Positions 1-8,301 of a stretch of DNA of 49,568 nt are shown one piece after another. Position 1 is the first letter of the stretch, and the number at the start of each line of letters is the position of its first letter. Both the position numbers and the translations under genes were made by a program. The notes beneath the pieces are model-generated. The model was not told the DNA's origin. It did no database searches and was given only the letters and a program-made list of their open reading frames with translations. The DNA comes from Micromonospora coerulea (GTDB lineage: Bacteria; Actinomycetota; Actinomycetes; Mycobacteriales; Micromonosporaceae). Where the stretch lies: assembly GCF_016598485.1 (NCBI RefSeq), contig NZ_JAEMUW010000034.1:1-49568 (forward strand). The letters run 5' to 3'.

Positions 1-84
1 GACGCGCCCACCCGGCAAGCTTCATCAGACCGACACTAATACTCACAAATTCGCACGTCTGCTCACAGAGGGGTGAACTGCTGA

Positions 85-1072
85 CTACCCCTGCACCGTG
101 CCAGCGGCGTACGAGTCGCCGGAGCAGCCGTAGATGCTGCCGTTGTAGTACTGCATGTTCAGCCACCAGAGCCGGCCGTTGTCGACGTACCGCTTGATGA
201 TCGGCAGGTATGAACCCCAGATGGACCCGTAGGTGACGCTGCCGCCGGTGACATACGTGGTCTCGGGCGCCATGGTGAGCCCGAAGCCGGCGGGCATCTG
301 GGCGAGCACCCCGTCGATGATGCGAACCAGGTTGGCCTGCGAGGTGGAGCCGGGTGATGTCGCCCCTGCCGGTGAGCCCGGTCTCGATGTCGATGTCGAT
401 GCCGTCGAAGTTTTACTTCTTGAGGATCGGCACCACCGTGGCGACGAACCGGTCGGCGACCGCGGCGGAGCTGAGGTCGATGCAGGCGGTCGCGCCGCCG
501 ATCGACAGCAGGATGGTCAGGCCGGCGGCCTTGGCCTGGCACATCTCGGCCGGGGTGGGCACCTTGACGCCGGCGTCCATGCCGTCCTCTCTGAGCACCG
601 TGCCGTCGGAGCGGACGACCGGGAAGGCGGCGGTGACCACGTTGTAGCCGTGCCCGGGGATGCGGGAATCGGTGATCGGGATCCAGCCCAGTGGCGGGTG
701 TACCCGTTGGCCGCGCCGTCCCAGCTCTCCCAGTACCCCCGGAGCACCTTGCCGGCCGGGGGCGGCCTGGTCGCGCAGGTGCGTGTGGGGGAGGACGTGG
801 TCGGGTGGGGGACGGGGTGCCAGTGCAGGCGCCGAGGTCCGTCCACAGGGCCGGGGTGGCGGGCGGTGTCCAGCCGGCGCCCACCGGCGGGGTGTGCGTC
901 ACGAGCGCCTGGTGGAGGCGGCCGGCGTAGGTGGCCCGGCTGCCCGCGGTCCAGGTGACGCCCTCCGCCTAGGCGGGGGCGGAGCAGGCCGCCAGCGCGG
1001 TCTCGCCGGCGCTGGCGGCCAGGCCGGCGGCCCCCCGAGCAGGGCGGTCAGCCCAGGTCGAAGTCGCATCAT
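85..1072 (-). pseudogene. Decayed secreted GH18 chitinase with CBM5/12-type domain
   Basis: Relic of a secreted chitin-degrading enzyme. Read in changing frames it shows a start with a GAGGAG ribosome site (start at 1072), a signal peptide-like N-terminus, a chitin-binding module (AEGVTWTAGSRATY, then WTPPATPALW) and a GH18 barrel with the SIGG strand and the intact catalytic motif FDGIDIDIE (DxxDxDxE, about 383-410). It is broken by a TAG codon at 969-971, at least one frameshift between about 650 and 860, a TAA at 413-415 that replaces a residue just before the catalytic motif, and a frameshift near 345-360. It then stops at 85-87 after GTVQG, where the chitinases it resembles continue, so the C-terminus is also lost. 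Chitinase identity is sure from the motif. The number of lesions makes sequencing error an unlikely sole explanation. Confidence 0.85.
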
Positions 1073-1105
1073 ATGGCTCCTCATCGATGTGTCGGAGGTT
1101 ATCAG

Positions 1106-1118
1106 TTAACTTTGTTAA
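1106..1118. promoter_or_regulatory. Inverted repeat TTAAC-TTT-GTTAA upstream of chitinase relic and sigma gene
   Basis: A perfect 5-bp dyad around TTT in an AT-rich island, 34 bases upstream of the chitinase relic start and about 108 bases before the sigma factor GTG. Its position between divergent genes suggests an operator, but no regulator is assigned. It does not match the known 12-bp direct repeats of streptomycete chitinase promoters. Confidence 0.4.
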
Positions 1119-1225
1119 ATGTAAACGGTCGATCTGGCTCGACGGCCGCTGTGTGTCGTACTCCGGTTGCCGCCTTTCTGGACGGGGCCTGTCACGATTG
1201 GCGCTCGACCGGACATGGGGTGCAT

Positions 1226-1792
1226 GTGAGCTCCGGGACTGAGCACGAGGACCGCTTCCGACGCGTCTACGCCGGCGACTTCGAGCCTCTGCTGGCGTAC
1301 GCCATGCGGCGCGTTGAGCACCCCGAGGACGCGGCCGACGTCGTCGCCGAGACCTTCCTCGTCGCCTGGCGCCGCAGAGACGAGATGCCGGTCGACGCCG
1401 AAGCCCGGCTGTGGCTGTACGGCGTCGCCCGACGCGTGCTCGCCAACCACCACCGCGGCGGCATACGCCGGCAGCGGCTGGGTGAGCGGCTACGGCAACG
1501 GATCACGGCTGCGATCGCCGCCGACCCGGGCAGTGAGGTGCCCGAACGGCTCGCCGTTCAGGCCGCGCTGGCCCGTCTCGGCGAGCGGGACCGGGAGGTG
1601 CTGATGCTCACCATCTGGGAGGGCTTGGAGCCGCGCGAGGCGGCCGCGGTCCTACAGGTGAGCCCAGCCGCGGTCCGTACCCGCCTTTCCCGCGCCCGAG
1701 CCAGGCTGCGCGATCTCGTCGGTGACGACCTCGGCCCACCCGGACATGTACTGGACGTCCTGACCGCACCCGCCCCGAAGGAGGGCAGATGA
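1226..1792 (+). CDS. ECF-type RNA polymerase sigma factor
   Basis: About 188 residues, the usual length of a minimal group-4 sigma factor. Region 2 spans about residues 15-80 (DAADVVAETFLVAWRRRDE is the -10 recognition helix area). Region 4 spans about 115-170 with the helix-turn-helix EPREAAAVLQVSPAAVRTRL. The GTG at 1226 starts the conserved EDRFRRVYAGDFEPLLAYA segment; the frame is open further upstream, but that extension is low-complexity and unlike the family. It overlaps the next gene by four bases (ATGA), so the two are probably translated in a coupled way. It would direct polymerase to a small regulon; the target promoters are not evident. Subgroup not determined. Confidence 0.9.
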   Translation: MSSGTEHEDRFRRVYAGDFEPLLAYAMRRVEHPEDAADVVAETFLVAWRRRDEMPVDAEARLWLYGVARRVLANHHRGGIRRQRLGERLRQRITAAIAADPGSEVPERLAVQAALARLGERDREVLMLTIWEGLEPREAAAVLQVSPAAVRTRLSRARARLRDLVGDDLGPPGHVLDVLTAPAPKEGR

Positions 1793-2868
1793 CCGAGGAG
1801 CACCTCGAACGGATGGTTCGAGACGCCGACCCCTACCGACCCGATGTCATCGGGCACCTCGACGGGGCGAAGCAGTCCCTCCTGGAGGAGATCATGTCCG
1901 AGCCGACGCTCGATCGCGTCGTCGAACCACCGCAAACACGGTCCCGGGCGGGCCGCGGCATGGTTCGCCGCTTCGCCGGCGCGCTGACCGCGGCCGCGGT
2001 TCTCATCGGCGTCCTCGCCGTGTCCACCGTCCTTCGCGAGCACCCGGACGACCGCCAGGCCGCTCCCGCAGGTACGGCCAGTGCAGGTACCCCCGTCGCC
2101 TACTCGCCGGTGGCCATGAAGGCCGCCGAGGAGAACCCGCGACTGCTGATCGACCAGTCCGGTTGGAAGGTGACCACCGTCTACGGGTTCACCAAGCAGC
2201 AGGGCACCATCGCGTTCAGCAACGGCGGGCGGCAGTTGGAGATGAACTGGTACCCGGCTGGCCAGTACAACGGCTACCACGCCGACCGGCTCAACGTCAG
2301 CGACCCGGAATCGGTGCAGGTCGACAGCTGGCCGGGTGATCTGTTCCGCTACAGCGCCAACGACTTCGCGGTCATGCTTCGCCCCCGCGACGGTGTCTTC
2401 GTCGAACTCCGTGCCGGAGGCTGGACCCGGGACGAGTTCGACCGGGTTCTCGCCGACGTCGTTCGGGTCGACGTGCGCACCTGGCTGGCCGCGCTTCCGG
2501 CGGAGATCGTCACGCCGGCGCGGGTGGACGCCGAGGCGGCCAAGGTGCTCGCCGACGTGCCGCTTCCGCCGAACTTCGACGCCGCTGCGCTGAACGACGT
2601 GGGCACCAACGATTCCTACCAGTTCGGCGCGGAGGTAACTTCCCGGGTCGGCTGCGCATGGATCGCCGAATGGCTACGCGCGAAGCGGGCCGGCGACGAC
2701 GCCGCACTCCAGCGGGCCGGCGATGCGTTGCGCAGCAGCCACAAGTGGCGGGTGCTGCACCAGATGAAGGACGAAGGCGGCTGGTCGGAGGTGTTCTGGG
2801 AGATCGCCGACAAGGTTGCCGCCGGACACCCGCCGGCCGGGTACGCCCAAGGGTTGGGCTGCGACTGA
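1789..2868 (+). CDS. Single-pass membrane protein, likely partner (anti-sigma type) of the ECF factor
   Basis: 359 residues: a cytoplasmic N-terminus of about 60 residues, one membrane segment at about 61-82 (FAGALTAAAVLIGVLAVSTV) and a large extracellular part containing the recurring pattern of tryptophan and glycine seen in actinobacterial sigma-partner proteins. I see no classical zinc anti-sigma HxxxCxxC motif, so the anti-sigma role is inferred from the ATGA overlap with the sigma gene and the topology. Two cysteines (CAWIAEW and the C-terminal LGCD) lie in the extracellular part and could form a disulfide. An extracytoplasmic sensor that releases the sigma factor is the simplest model; a function as a mere target gene is possible. 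Confidence 0.65.
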   Translation: MTEEHLERMVRDADPYRPDVIGHLDGAKQSLLEEIMSEPTLDRVVEPPQTRSRAGRGMVRRFAGALTAAAVLIGVLAVSTVLREHPDDRQAAPAGTASAGTPVAYSPVAMKAAEENPRLLIDQSGWKVTTVYGFTKQQGTIAFSNGGRQLEMNWYPAGQYNGYHADRLNVSDPESVQVDSWPGDLFRYSANDFAVMLRPRDGVFVELRAGGWTRDEFDRVLADVVRVDVRTWLAALPAEIVTPARVDAEAAKVLADVPLPPNFDAAALNDVGTNDSYQFGAEVTSRVGCAWIAEWLRAKRAGDDAALQRAGDALRSSHKWRVLHQMKDEGGWSEVFWEIADKVAAGHPPAGYAQGLGCD

Positions 2869-2898
2869 CTGTCTTTGACCACGGCGCCTGCCCAATCA

Positions 2899-2931
2899 AC
2901 GCCGGCACTCACCCAGCGTGAGTGCCGGCGT
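2899..2931. terminator. 14-bp stem hairpin after the sigma operon
   Basis: Perfect inverted repeat ACGCCGGCACTCAC / GTGAGTGCCGGCGT around a five-base loop, 30 bases after the stop of the membrane protein and before the convergent WYL gene. No U-tract follows, as is common in high-GC actinomycetes; it can serve both directions. Confidence 0.75.
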
Positions 2932-3015
2932 GGCCCACGTCCAGGCCGGCATCGAGCCGTGATTCCAGTGGCGCCGGTTCGTCCGCGAGACCCGGAACTC
3001 CGCCCCTGGTGGCGG

Positions 3016-3990
3016 TCAGGTGGCGGTCGCCGCCGGCGGGCGGGCGTACTGTGCGGCGGCGCCGCGAGCCTCATCGGCCACCCGGTCCCGGATCGCGGCG
3101 GGGCGGAGGACCTCGACGGCGGCGCCCAGACTGAGCAGGGCCGAGCACGCCCACGACTCGTTCTCGAACGGGACCGTCAGCTCGACCTCCGCGGTCGCCG
3201 TGACCGGGACTAGGGCCTGCCCGTGGACGGGCACCAGGCGGCGCAGCCGCGGCAGAACCCGGGCCGCCACGCGTACCGTGACCTCGACGCCCGGCTCCTC
3301 GTCCTCCAGCTCCCGGCGTGCGTCGGCCCAGCAGCGGGCGAGGTCGAACCCGGCCGGGCGCGCCACCGGCTCGTCGAGCAGCTCCACCTCGCGGACTCGA
3401 GAGACCCGGTAGGTGCGGCGCCGACCGGCGCGCAGGGCGACCAGGTACCAGTCACCGGCCGTGAGGACGAGCCCGAGGGGGTCGATCTCCCGGGTGGCCG
3501 CCCGCCCGTCCCGTACGTACCGCAGCCGCACCCGGCGGTCGCGCCAGACGGCGTCGGCGAGCTGGGTCAGGCACGGTACCGGCTCGGGTGTGCCGAACCA
3601 GCGGACCGGGTCCAGGTGGAACCGCTCCACGGTCCGCCCGGCGCGCTTCCGGGCCTCGCCGGTGAGGCTGGCCCAGACCTTGATCCGGGCGCCCTCCAGC
3701 AGCTCGCCCAGCCCGAGCTGTTCGGCCGGGCCGGCGAGGCCGAGGAACGCCAACGCCCCGGCCTCGTCCAGGCCGACCCCGGTCAGCCGGGTGCGGTAGC
3801 CGCGGTCCAGGCGGTATCCGCCCACCGGCCCGCGGGTCGACCGCACCGGTATCCCGGCCGCGACCAGCGCCTCCACGTCCCGCTGCACGGTCCGCTCGCT
3901 GACCTCGAACTGCCGGGCCAGCTCCCGCGCGCTGGCCTGGCCGCGCACCTGGAGCTGGAGCAGCAGGCTCATCATCCGCGCGGCACGCAC
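3016..3990 (-). CDS. HTH/WYL-domain transcriptional regulator
   Basis: 324 residues. An N-terminal winged helix (about 1-58, ARELARQFEVSERTVQRDVEAL) is followed by a GPVGGYRL wing and a WYL domain with the exact GDWYLVALR motif near residue 170, then a WCX-type C-terminal extension. Such proteins bind DNA through the HTH and small ligands or nucleic acid through WYL. The start is the GTG at 3990 (VRAARMMSLLLQLQ), which matches the usual family opening; the frame stays open further upstream. It is divergent from the PCD/VOC fusion gene with 96 bases between, a common regulator-target arrangement. Confidence 0.9.
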   Translation of the reverse strand: MRAARMMSLLLQLQVRGQASARELARQFEVSERTVQRDVEALVAAGIPVRSTRGPVGGYRLDRGYRTRLTGVGLDEAGALAFLGLAGPAEQLGLGELLEGARIKVWASLTGEARKRAGRTVERFHLDPVRWFGTPEPVPCLTQLADAVWRDRRVRLRYVRDGRAATREIDPLGLVLTAGDWYLVALRAGRRRTYRVSRVREVELLDEPVARPAGFDLARCWADARRELEDEEPGVEVTVRVAARVLPRLRRLVPVHGQALVPVTATAEVELTVPFENESWACSALLSLGAAVEVLRPAAIRDRVADEARGAAAQYARPPAATAT

Positions 3991-4007
3991 GGCCCCATCC
4001 TGACCCA

Positions 4008-4045
4008 GATATACGACAGAGGGTGTCGGGAACCCGGGTGATACT
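4008..4045. promoter_or_regulatory. Divergent promoter region with dyad CGACA-GAGGG-TGTCG
   Basis: Between the WYL regulator and the VOC gene. A -10-like TATATC (minus strand, 4013-4008) serves the regulator and GATACT (4040-4045) may serve the fusion gene. The dyad CGACA/TGTCG (4014-4028) lies directly beside the first and is a candidate operator for the WYL protein. Assignment is by position only. Confidence 0.4.
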
Positions 4046-4086
4046 GGGCCGCCCGGCGCCCGACGCCGGGCGGCGAGAGGAGTGAC

Positions 4087-4788
4087 ATGGCTGAGGTGTC
4101 GACGGACCCGACCGAGCGGATCACGCCGCGGCAGTTCCACGAGGCCGACAGGGTCGGGGACTGGCGGGTGCTGGGCGAGGGAGCGTGCGGGTACTTCCGC
4201 ACCGGATCGTTCGCGGCCGGCGCCCGGTTCGTCCAGGCGATCGGTGAGTTGGCCGGCCTGGACGACCACCATCCGGACGTCGACGTGCGGCAGGCGGGCG
4301 TGACCGTCCGCCTGATCACGATCATTCCCGGCTTCTACGGGCTGACCGCGCGCGACGTGGAGCTGGCCCGGCGGATCTCGACGGTGGCGCGGGAGCTGGG
4401 CCTGCCCGCGGACCCGTCCGGCCTGCAGAACGTCCAGGTCACCATCGACGCGCTGGTCGGTGCCGACGTGCTGCCGTTCTGGCGTGCCCTGCTCGGCTAC
4501 CTCGACCGCGGTGACGGCGACCAGGACCTGATCGACCCGCAGGGTCGTGGACCGCTGTTCTGGTTCCAGCAGATGGACGCGCCGCGCCCGCAGCGCAACC
4601 GGATGCACATTGACGTCTGGGTGCCGTACGACCGGGCCGAGGCCCGGGTGGCGGCGGCGGTCGCGGCGGGCGGCCGCCTGCTGACCGACGAGTACGCGCC
4701 GGCGTACTGGGTGCTGGCCGACGCCGAGGGCAACGAGGCGTGCGTCGGGACCGCCGGTTGGCTGGGGCCGGAGCCGGGCGCCCGGTGA
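4087..4788 (+). CDS. Fusion of a pterin-carbinolamine-dehydratase-like domain and a VOC (glyoxalase-fold) domain
   Basis: 233 residues, ATG with a GAGAGGAG ribosome site. Residues about 12-95 resemble 4a-hydroxytetrahydrobiopterin dehydratase, with the hallmark DDHHPD (His61-His62-Pro63) followed by VTVRL and GLTARDVELA. The third His of the classical STHxxxGLS site is replaced in TIIPGFYGLT, so full dehydratase activity is doubtful. Residues about 100-234 form a glyoxalase/bleomycin-resistance-like domain (RMHIDVWVPYDRAEARVAAAV ends the fold with AYWVLADAEGNE). Function unknown; probably a metal- or ligand-binding enzyme controlled by the divergent WYL regulator. Confidence 0.8.
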   Translation: MAEVSTDPTERITPRQFHEADRVGDWRVLGEGACGYFRTGSFAAGARFVQAIGELAGLDDHHPDVDVRQAGVTVRLITIIPGFYGLTARDVELARRISTVARELGLPADPSGLQNVQVTIDALVGADVLPFWRALLGYLDRGDGDQDLIDPQGRGPLFWFQQMDAPRPQRNRMHIDVWVPYDRAEARVAAAVAAGGRLLTDEYAPAYWVLADAEGNEACVGTAGWLGPEPGAR

Positions 4789-4790
4789 CC

Positions 4791-4844
4791 GGCGGCGGGA
4801 CGAGCCACGCCCCGGCCCGGGGCGGCGTAGCGGGTCCCGCCGCC
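4791..4844. terminator. Nested hairpin after the PCD/VOC gene
   Basis: Outer arms GGCGGCGGGAC and GTCCCGCCGCC (11 bp, 4791-4801 and 4834-4844) enclose a second stem CGCCCCGG/CCGGGGCG. It begins three bases after the stop codon. Very GC-rich, no U-tract. Confidence 0.65.
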
Positions 4845-4940
4845 CGCGCCGGACGGCCCTATCCTTCGATGCTTGGTTCAACGCATTAATCTGGGTCGGG
4901 ATGAGCCGCCGCGGGTGGTGACAGGGGAAAGGTGGCGGAC

Positions 4941-6206
4941 ATGGACGCCAGACGCACCACCGTGCGCGACATGCGCCGCGCCAACCGTTCGGTGCTGCTC
5001 ACCCGGATCTGGCTCGACGGTCCGCTCAGCCGCCACGAGCTGGGGCAGAGCACCGCGCTGAGCCTGGCCAGCGTGAGCAACCTGGTCGGCGAGATGATCG
5101 CCGAGGGGATCGTCGAGGAGGCCGGCTCGGTGGAGTCCGACGGCGGCCGCCCCCGGGTGCTGCTGCGGGTCGCCCCCGGCTACGGCTACCTGGTCGGCGC
5201 CGACGTCGGCGAGACCCGCGTCCAGGTCGAGCTCTTCGACCTGGCGATGACCGCCCTGGCCAAGGCCGAGTATCCGATCGCCGCCGCCGAGCCGGACCCG
5301 GACCAGGTGGCGGATCACCTGCTGCACGGGCTGGCCGCGGTGGTCGAGCAGGCGGGCGTCGACCCGGCCGTGGTACTCGGCTTCGGCGTGGCCGTCTCCG
5401 GGACGGTGGAGCGGACCGCCGACGCCGTCGTGCACGCCCAGACCCTCGGCTGGGACGGGGTGCCGCTGGGCGCGATGCTGCGCGCCGGCACCGACATCCC
5501 GGTGCACATCGACAACGGCGCGAAGACCCTCGGCCAGGCGGAGATGTGGTTCGGCGCCGGGCGGGGCGCCCGGCACGCCGTCATCGCCCTGGTCGGCTCC
5601 GGCATCGGCGCCAGCGTGGTCGCCGACGGGGTCGGCTACCGGGGCGCGCACAGCAGCGCCGGCGAGTGGGGCCACACCACGATCGTGTACGGCGGTCGCC
5701 GGTGCCGCTGCGGCAACCTCGGCTGCCTGGAGGCGTACGTCGGGGCGGAGGGGGTGCTCGATCGGTTCCGGCAGGCCAACCGGGGTCGCCCCGCGGCCGG
5801 CGGCGACGAGGAGAGCGCCTTCGGCGAGCTGCTGCGCTCCCCGACCCGGACGGCGGCGAAGGTGCTCGACGAGACGGTCGGCTACCTGGGCGCGGGCGTG
5901 GCCACGCTGGTCAACCTGTTCAACCCGGAGCGGGTGGTGCTCGGCGGGTGGGCCGGCCTGGCGCTGGGGGAGCGGTACCTGCCGCAAATCCGGGAGGCGA
6001 CCGCGCGGCACGCGCTGCGCCAGCCGTACGCGCAGACCTCGATCGAGCTGTGCCAGCTCGGACCCGACGCGGTCGCGATGGGTGCGGCCACCCTGCCGAT
6101 GGCCCGGCTGCTGCGCGACGGCGGCGTGCCCCGCGACCCGGCCGCCGCCCGGGTGACCACGGCCCCGCCGCGACCGACCCGCCGTCCGCGCTCGCGCGCC
6201 CGCTGA
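4941..6206 (+). CDS. ROK-family transcriptional repressor (NagC/Mlc type)
   Basis: 421 residues from the ATG at 4941 (an in-frame GTG at 4932 is the alternative). A winged helix at about 10-65 (SRHELGQSTALSLASVSNLV) is followed by a ROK sugar-kinase fold at about 80-390. The zinc-site signature is complete: GEWGH (His245) with CRCGNLGC (Cys255, 257, 262) and LEAY. The kinase catalytic aspartate of the usual NDAN motif is a glycine here (IDNGAKTLG), so it is a sensor rather than a kinase. It faces the GH30 glucanase gene tail to tail and begins the carbohydrate locus, so a sugar or sugar phosphate is the expected effector; direct targets are not visible. Confidence 0.88.
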   Translation: MDARRTTVRDMRRANRSVLLTRIWLDGPLSRHELGQSTALSLASVSNLVGEMIAEGIVEEAGSVESDGGRPRVLLRVAPGYGYLVGADVGETRVQVELFDLAMTALAKAEYPIAAAEPDPDQVADHLLHGLAAVVEQAGVDPAVVLGFGVAVSGTVERTADAVVHAQTLGWDGVPLGAMLRAGTDIPVHIDNGAKTLGQAEMWFGAGRGARHAVIALVGSGIGASVVADGVGYRGAHSSAGEWGHTTIVYGGRRCRCGNLGCLEAYVGAEGVLDRFRQANRGRPAAGGDEESAFGELLRSPTRTAAKVLDETVGYLGAGVATLVNLFNPERVVLGGWAGLALGERYLPQIREATARHALRQPYAQTSIELCQLGPDAVAMGAATLPMARLLRDGGVPRDPAAARVTTAPPRPTRRPRSRAR

Positions 6207-6208
6207 AC

Positions 6209-6244
6209 GGTCGGGCCGGCGGCGGTAGCGCCGCCGGCCCGACC
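6209..6244. terminator. Bidirectional terminator, perfect 16-bp stem
   Basis: GGTCGGGCCGGCGGCG and its exact complement around a GTAG loop, sitting in the 42-base gap between the convergent ROK and GH30 stop codons. Symmetric, so it can end both transcripts. Confidence 0.85.
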
Positions 6245-6248
6245 TCGC

Positions 6249-8144
6249 TCAGGCCGGCAGGGTCCACTTCTGGTTGGCGCCGCCGGTGCAGGACCAGATC
6301 TGCACCTTCGTGCCGTCGGCGGAGGTGTTCCCGGTGACGTCGAGGCACTTGTTCGCCTGCGGGTTCACCAGGTCGCGCCCGGCGGTCCAGGTCCACTGCT
6401 GGGCGGGTGTGCCGTTGCAGGTCCACAGCTGCACCCTGGTGCCGTCGGCGGTGCCGCCGCCGGAGACGTCGAGGCACTTGCCCAGCGAGCGGAGCGTGCC
6501 GTCGGTGCCGCGGGTCCACTGCTGGTTCGGGCCGCCGAAGCAGGTCCAGATCTGCACCGGGGTGCCGTCGGCGCTGCTGTTGTCGGTCACGTCCAGGCAC
6601 TTGCCACCGAGCCCGGTGATGGTGCCGGTCGGCGCTCCGCCGCCGGACTGGCTGCCGGACCAGGTGAAGGTGGCGGTGGTGCGGGCCGGGAGGGAGTAGG
6701 TGAAGGACTGGCCGCCCCAGACCACCTTGACCGACTGGGTGGAGGTGCCGCCGTTGTGCGCGATCAGCGCCTTGGACCCGTCCGGGTTGCGCCAGGCGAC
6801 GTTCTGGACGGTGCCGTTGGCGGTGGAGGCGATCCGGTACGCCCCGGGCTTGACGAACTTCGTCAGGTGCCCGGTGGTGTAGTACTCAACCGTGTAGTCG
6901 ACCTGTCCGGCGCGGTCGCCGCCCTCCTGGACGGTGATCAGGCCGGTACAGGTGCCGCAGCCGCCGTTGTGCGGGCCCATGAACTGGTTGACCGCCAGGC
7001 TCCACTTGACCACGCTGCGGCTCCAGTTCCGCGCGTAGTTGACGATGTCGGCCATGTCCTCGTTGTGCTGGTTGCCGATCCAGGTGCCGCCGGAGTGCTC
7101 GGTGCTGAACTGCGGCACGGCGGGGTAGTCGTTGTGGACCTGGGTGCCGACCGCCGGGTCGCCCCAGTACCCGTGCCAGGCGATGCCGCCGAAGAGCGGG
7201 TCGGTGCGCACCGCGCTGTCGGCCAGCAGCCCGGAGCCGATGGTGCCGTAGTCGCCGTAGTTCCAGTCGTGCACCAGGACCTTGGTGGTGATCCCGGCGG
7301 CCCGGAACGCCGGGTAGACGAAGTTCTTGGTCAGCTCGACCAGGCCGGAGGAGTTCCAGCTCATCCCGGGATAGTCCATGGCGGTGGGGTTGCCCGACTG
7401 GCAGCAGTTCGGCTCGTTCTGGACGGAGAGATAGTCGACCTTGACGCCGCGGGCCGCGTACGCCTGGATGGTCTTGACAAAGTACTGGGCGTAGGTGGCG
7501 TAGTACTGGTACTTCAGCCAGCCCATCTGGTCCATCCGGCCGTTGTCCTTCATCCAGCCGGGCGCGCTCCACGGCACCACCATCACCCGCAGCCCCGGGT
7601 TGAGCTGCCGGGCCTGCGCGGTGAGCAGCTCGACGTTGGTGTCGTAGCCGTTCGCGCCGAAGTCGTTCAGGTCGCAGCAGGTGTCGTCGAGTGAGACGTT
7701 GCCGGGCCGGGACAGGTCGGAGGCGCCGATCGGATTGCGGACGAAGGACAGCCCGATGCCGTCGGTGGGGCTGAACAGCTTGCGCATCACCTCGTCGCGG
7801 GTGGCGGCGCTGACCGGCCCGCCGCGCAGCAGGTACGCGGTGGTGTCGGTGATCGACGCGCCGGCGCCTTCGAACTGCTGGTAGCGGGTGTTCTCGTCGA
7901 CGGTGACGGTGTGCGTGGCGGCCGGGCTGGTGGTGGCGAAGCTGAGCGGGCTCTGCGGTTGCAGGCCCCGGGTGACGGTCCGGCCGCCGGCGTCGGAGCT
8001 GGTGGTGAGCCAGACGTTGACGCTCTCCCCGGCGGCCTGGGCCGCCGGGGCGGGGGCGAGGGCGAGGGTGCCGGCGGCCAGGCTGAGCGCCAGGGTGATG
8101 CGGGCGGTGGCACGGCGGGCGGTGGTGGGGGGTGCGGGATGCAC
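6249..8144 (-). CDS. Secreted GH30 glycoside hydrolase with C-terminal ricin-type (CBM13) lectin domain
   Basis: 631 residues from the GTG at 8144, which has an AAGGGAG ribosome site seven bases away. Order: twin-basic signal peptide (ARRATARITLALSLAAGTL, cut after AQAA), short linker, GH30 (beta/alpha)8 barrel with the side beta-domain (about 40-495), glycine-rich linker, then a beta-trefoil of three repeats ending in QQW, QQW and QKW (about 505-631). The catalytic acid/base is Glu244 in SVQNEPN and the nucleophile Glu348 in FSTEHSGG, both present. GH30 members hydrolyse beta-1,6-glucan, glucosylceramide or xylan; the motif set looks like the endo-beta-1,6-glucanase/glucocerebrosidase branch, but substrate is not fixed by sequence alone. 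It has its own promoter and lies next to the GH1/ABC operon, suggesting it makes the oligosaccharides that are imported. Confidence 0.9.
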   Translation of the reverse strand: MHPAPPTTARRATARITLALSLAAGTLALAPAPAAQAAGESVNVWLTTSSDAGGRTVTRGLQPQSPLSFATTSPAATHTVTVDENTRYQQFEGAGASITDTTAYLLRGGPVSAATRDEVMRKLFSPTDGIGLSFVRNPIGASDLSRPGNVSLDDTCCDLNDFGANGYDTNVELLTAQARQLNPGLRVMVVPWSAPGWMKDNGRMDQMGWLKYQYYATYAQYFVKTIQAYAARGVKVDYLSVQNEPNCCQSGNPTAMDYPGMSWNSSGLVELTKNFVYPAFRAAGITTKVLVHDWNYGDYGTIGSGLLADSAVRTDPLFGGIAWHGYWGDPAVGTQVHNDYPAVPQFSTEHSGGTWIGNQHNEDMADIVNYARNWSRSVVKWSLAVNQFMGPHNGGCGTCTGLITVQEGGDRAGQVDYTVEYYTTGHLTKFVKPGAYRIASTANGTVQNVAWRNPDGSKALIAHNGGTSTQSVKVVWGGQSFTYSLPARTTATFTWSGSQSGGGAPTGTITGLGGKCLDVTDNSSADGTPVQIWTCFGGPNQQWTRGTDGTLRSLGKCLDVSGGGTADGTRVQLWTCNGTPAQQWTWTAGRDLVNPQANKCLDVTGNTSADGTKVQIWSCTGGANQKWTLPA

Positions 8145-8188
8145 TGGTGCTCCCTTCGAGTCGACCAACAGATCGATGTTGATGACTG

Positions 8189-8217
8189 AGAAAACACCTT
8201 GTTCCGACTTATGTCAA
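8189..8217 (-). promoter_or_regulatory. Housekeeping-type promoter of the GH30 gene
   Basis: Consensus -35 TTGACA (8217-8212 on the minus strand), 17-bp spacer, -10-like TTTTCT (8194-8189), about 45 bases before the GH30 start. The surrounding DNA is markedly AT-rich. It lies downstream of the operon terminator, so GH30 is transcribed separately from the GH1 operon. Confidence 0.6.
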
Positions 8218-8253
8218 GGAATGAAAAAAGTAGGGGACGGGCTGGGCGGGCAC

Positions 8254-8295
8254 GGCGCAGCGGCCGCGTGGGAGTACCCGCGCGGCCGCTGCGCC
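8254..8295. terminator. Operon terminator, 19-bp stem
   Basis: GGCGCAGCGGCCGCG with extension TGGG pairs with CCCG plus CGCGGCCGCTGCGCC (one G-U pair) around an AGTA loop. It begins seven bases after the GH1 stop codon and so ends the lacI-ABC-GH1 transcript before the GH30 promoter. On the transcribed minus strand the tract that follows is C-rich, not a clean U-run. Confidence 0.8.
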
Positions 8296-8301
8296 GGTCG
8301 G

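Noticed and set aside
159..902. Open frame on the minus strand at the window start
   Set aside because: It joins the chitinase relic's frames artificially; only short parts match the chitin-binding domain.
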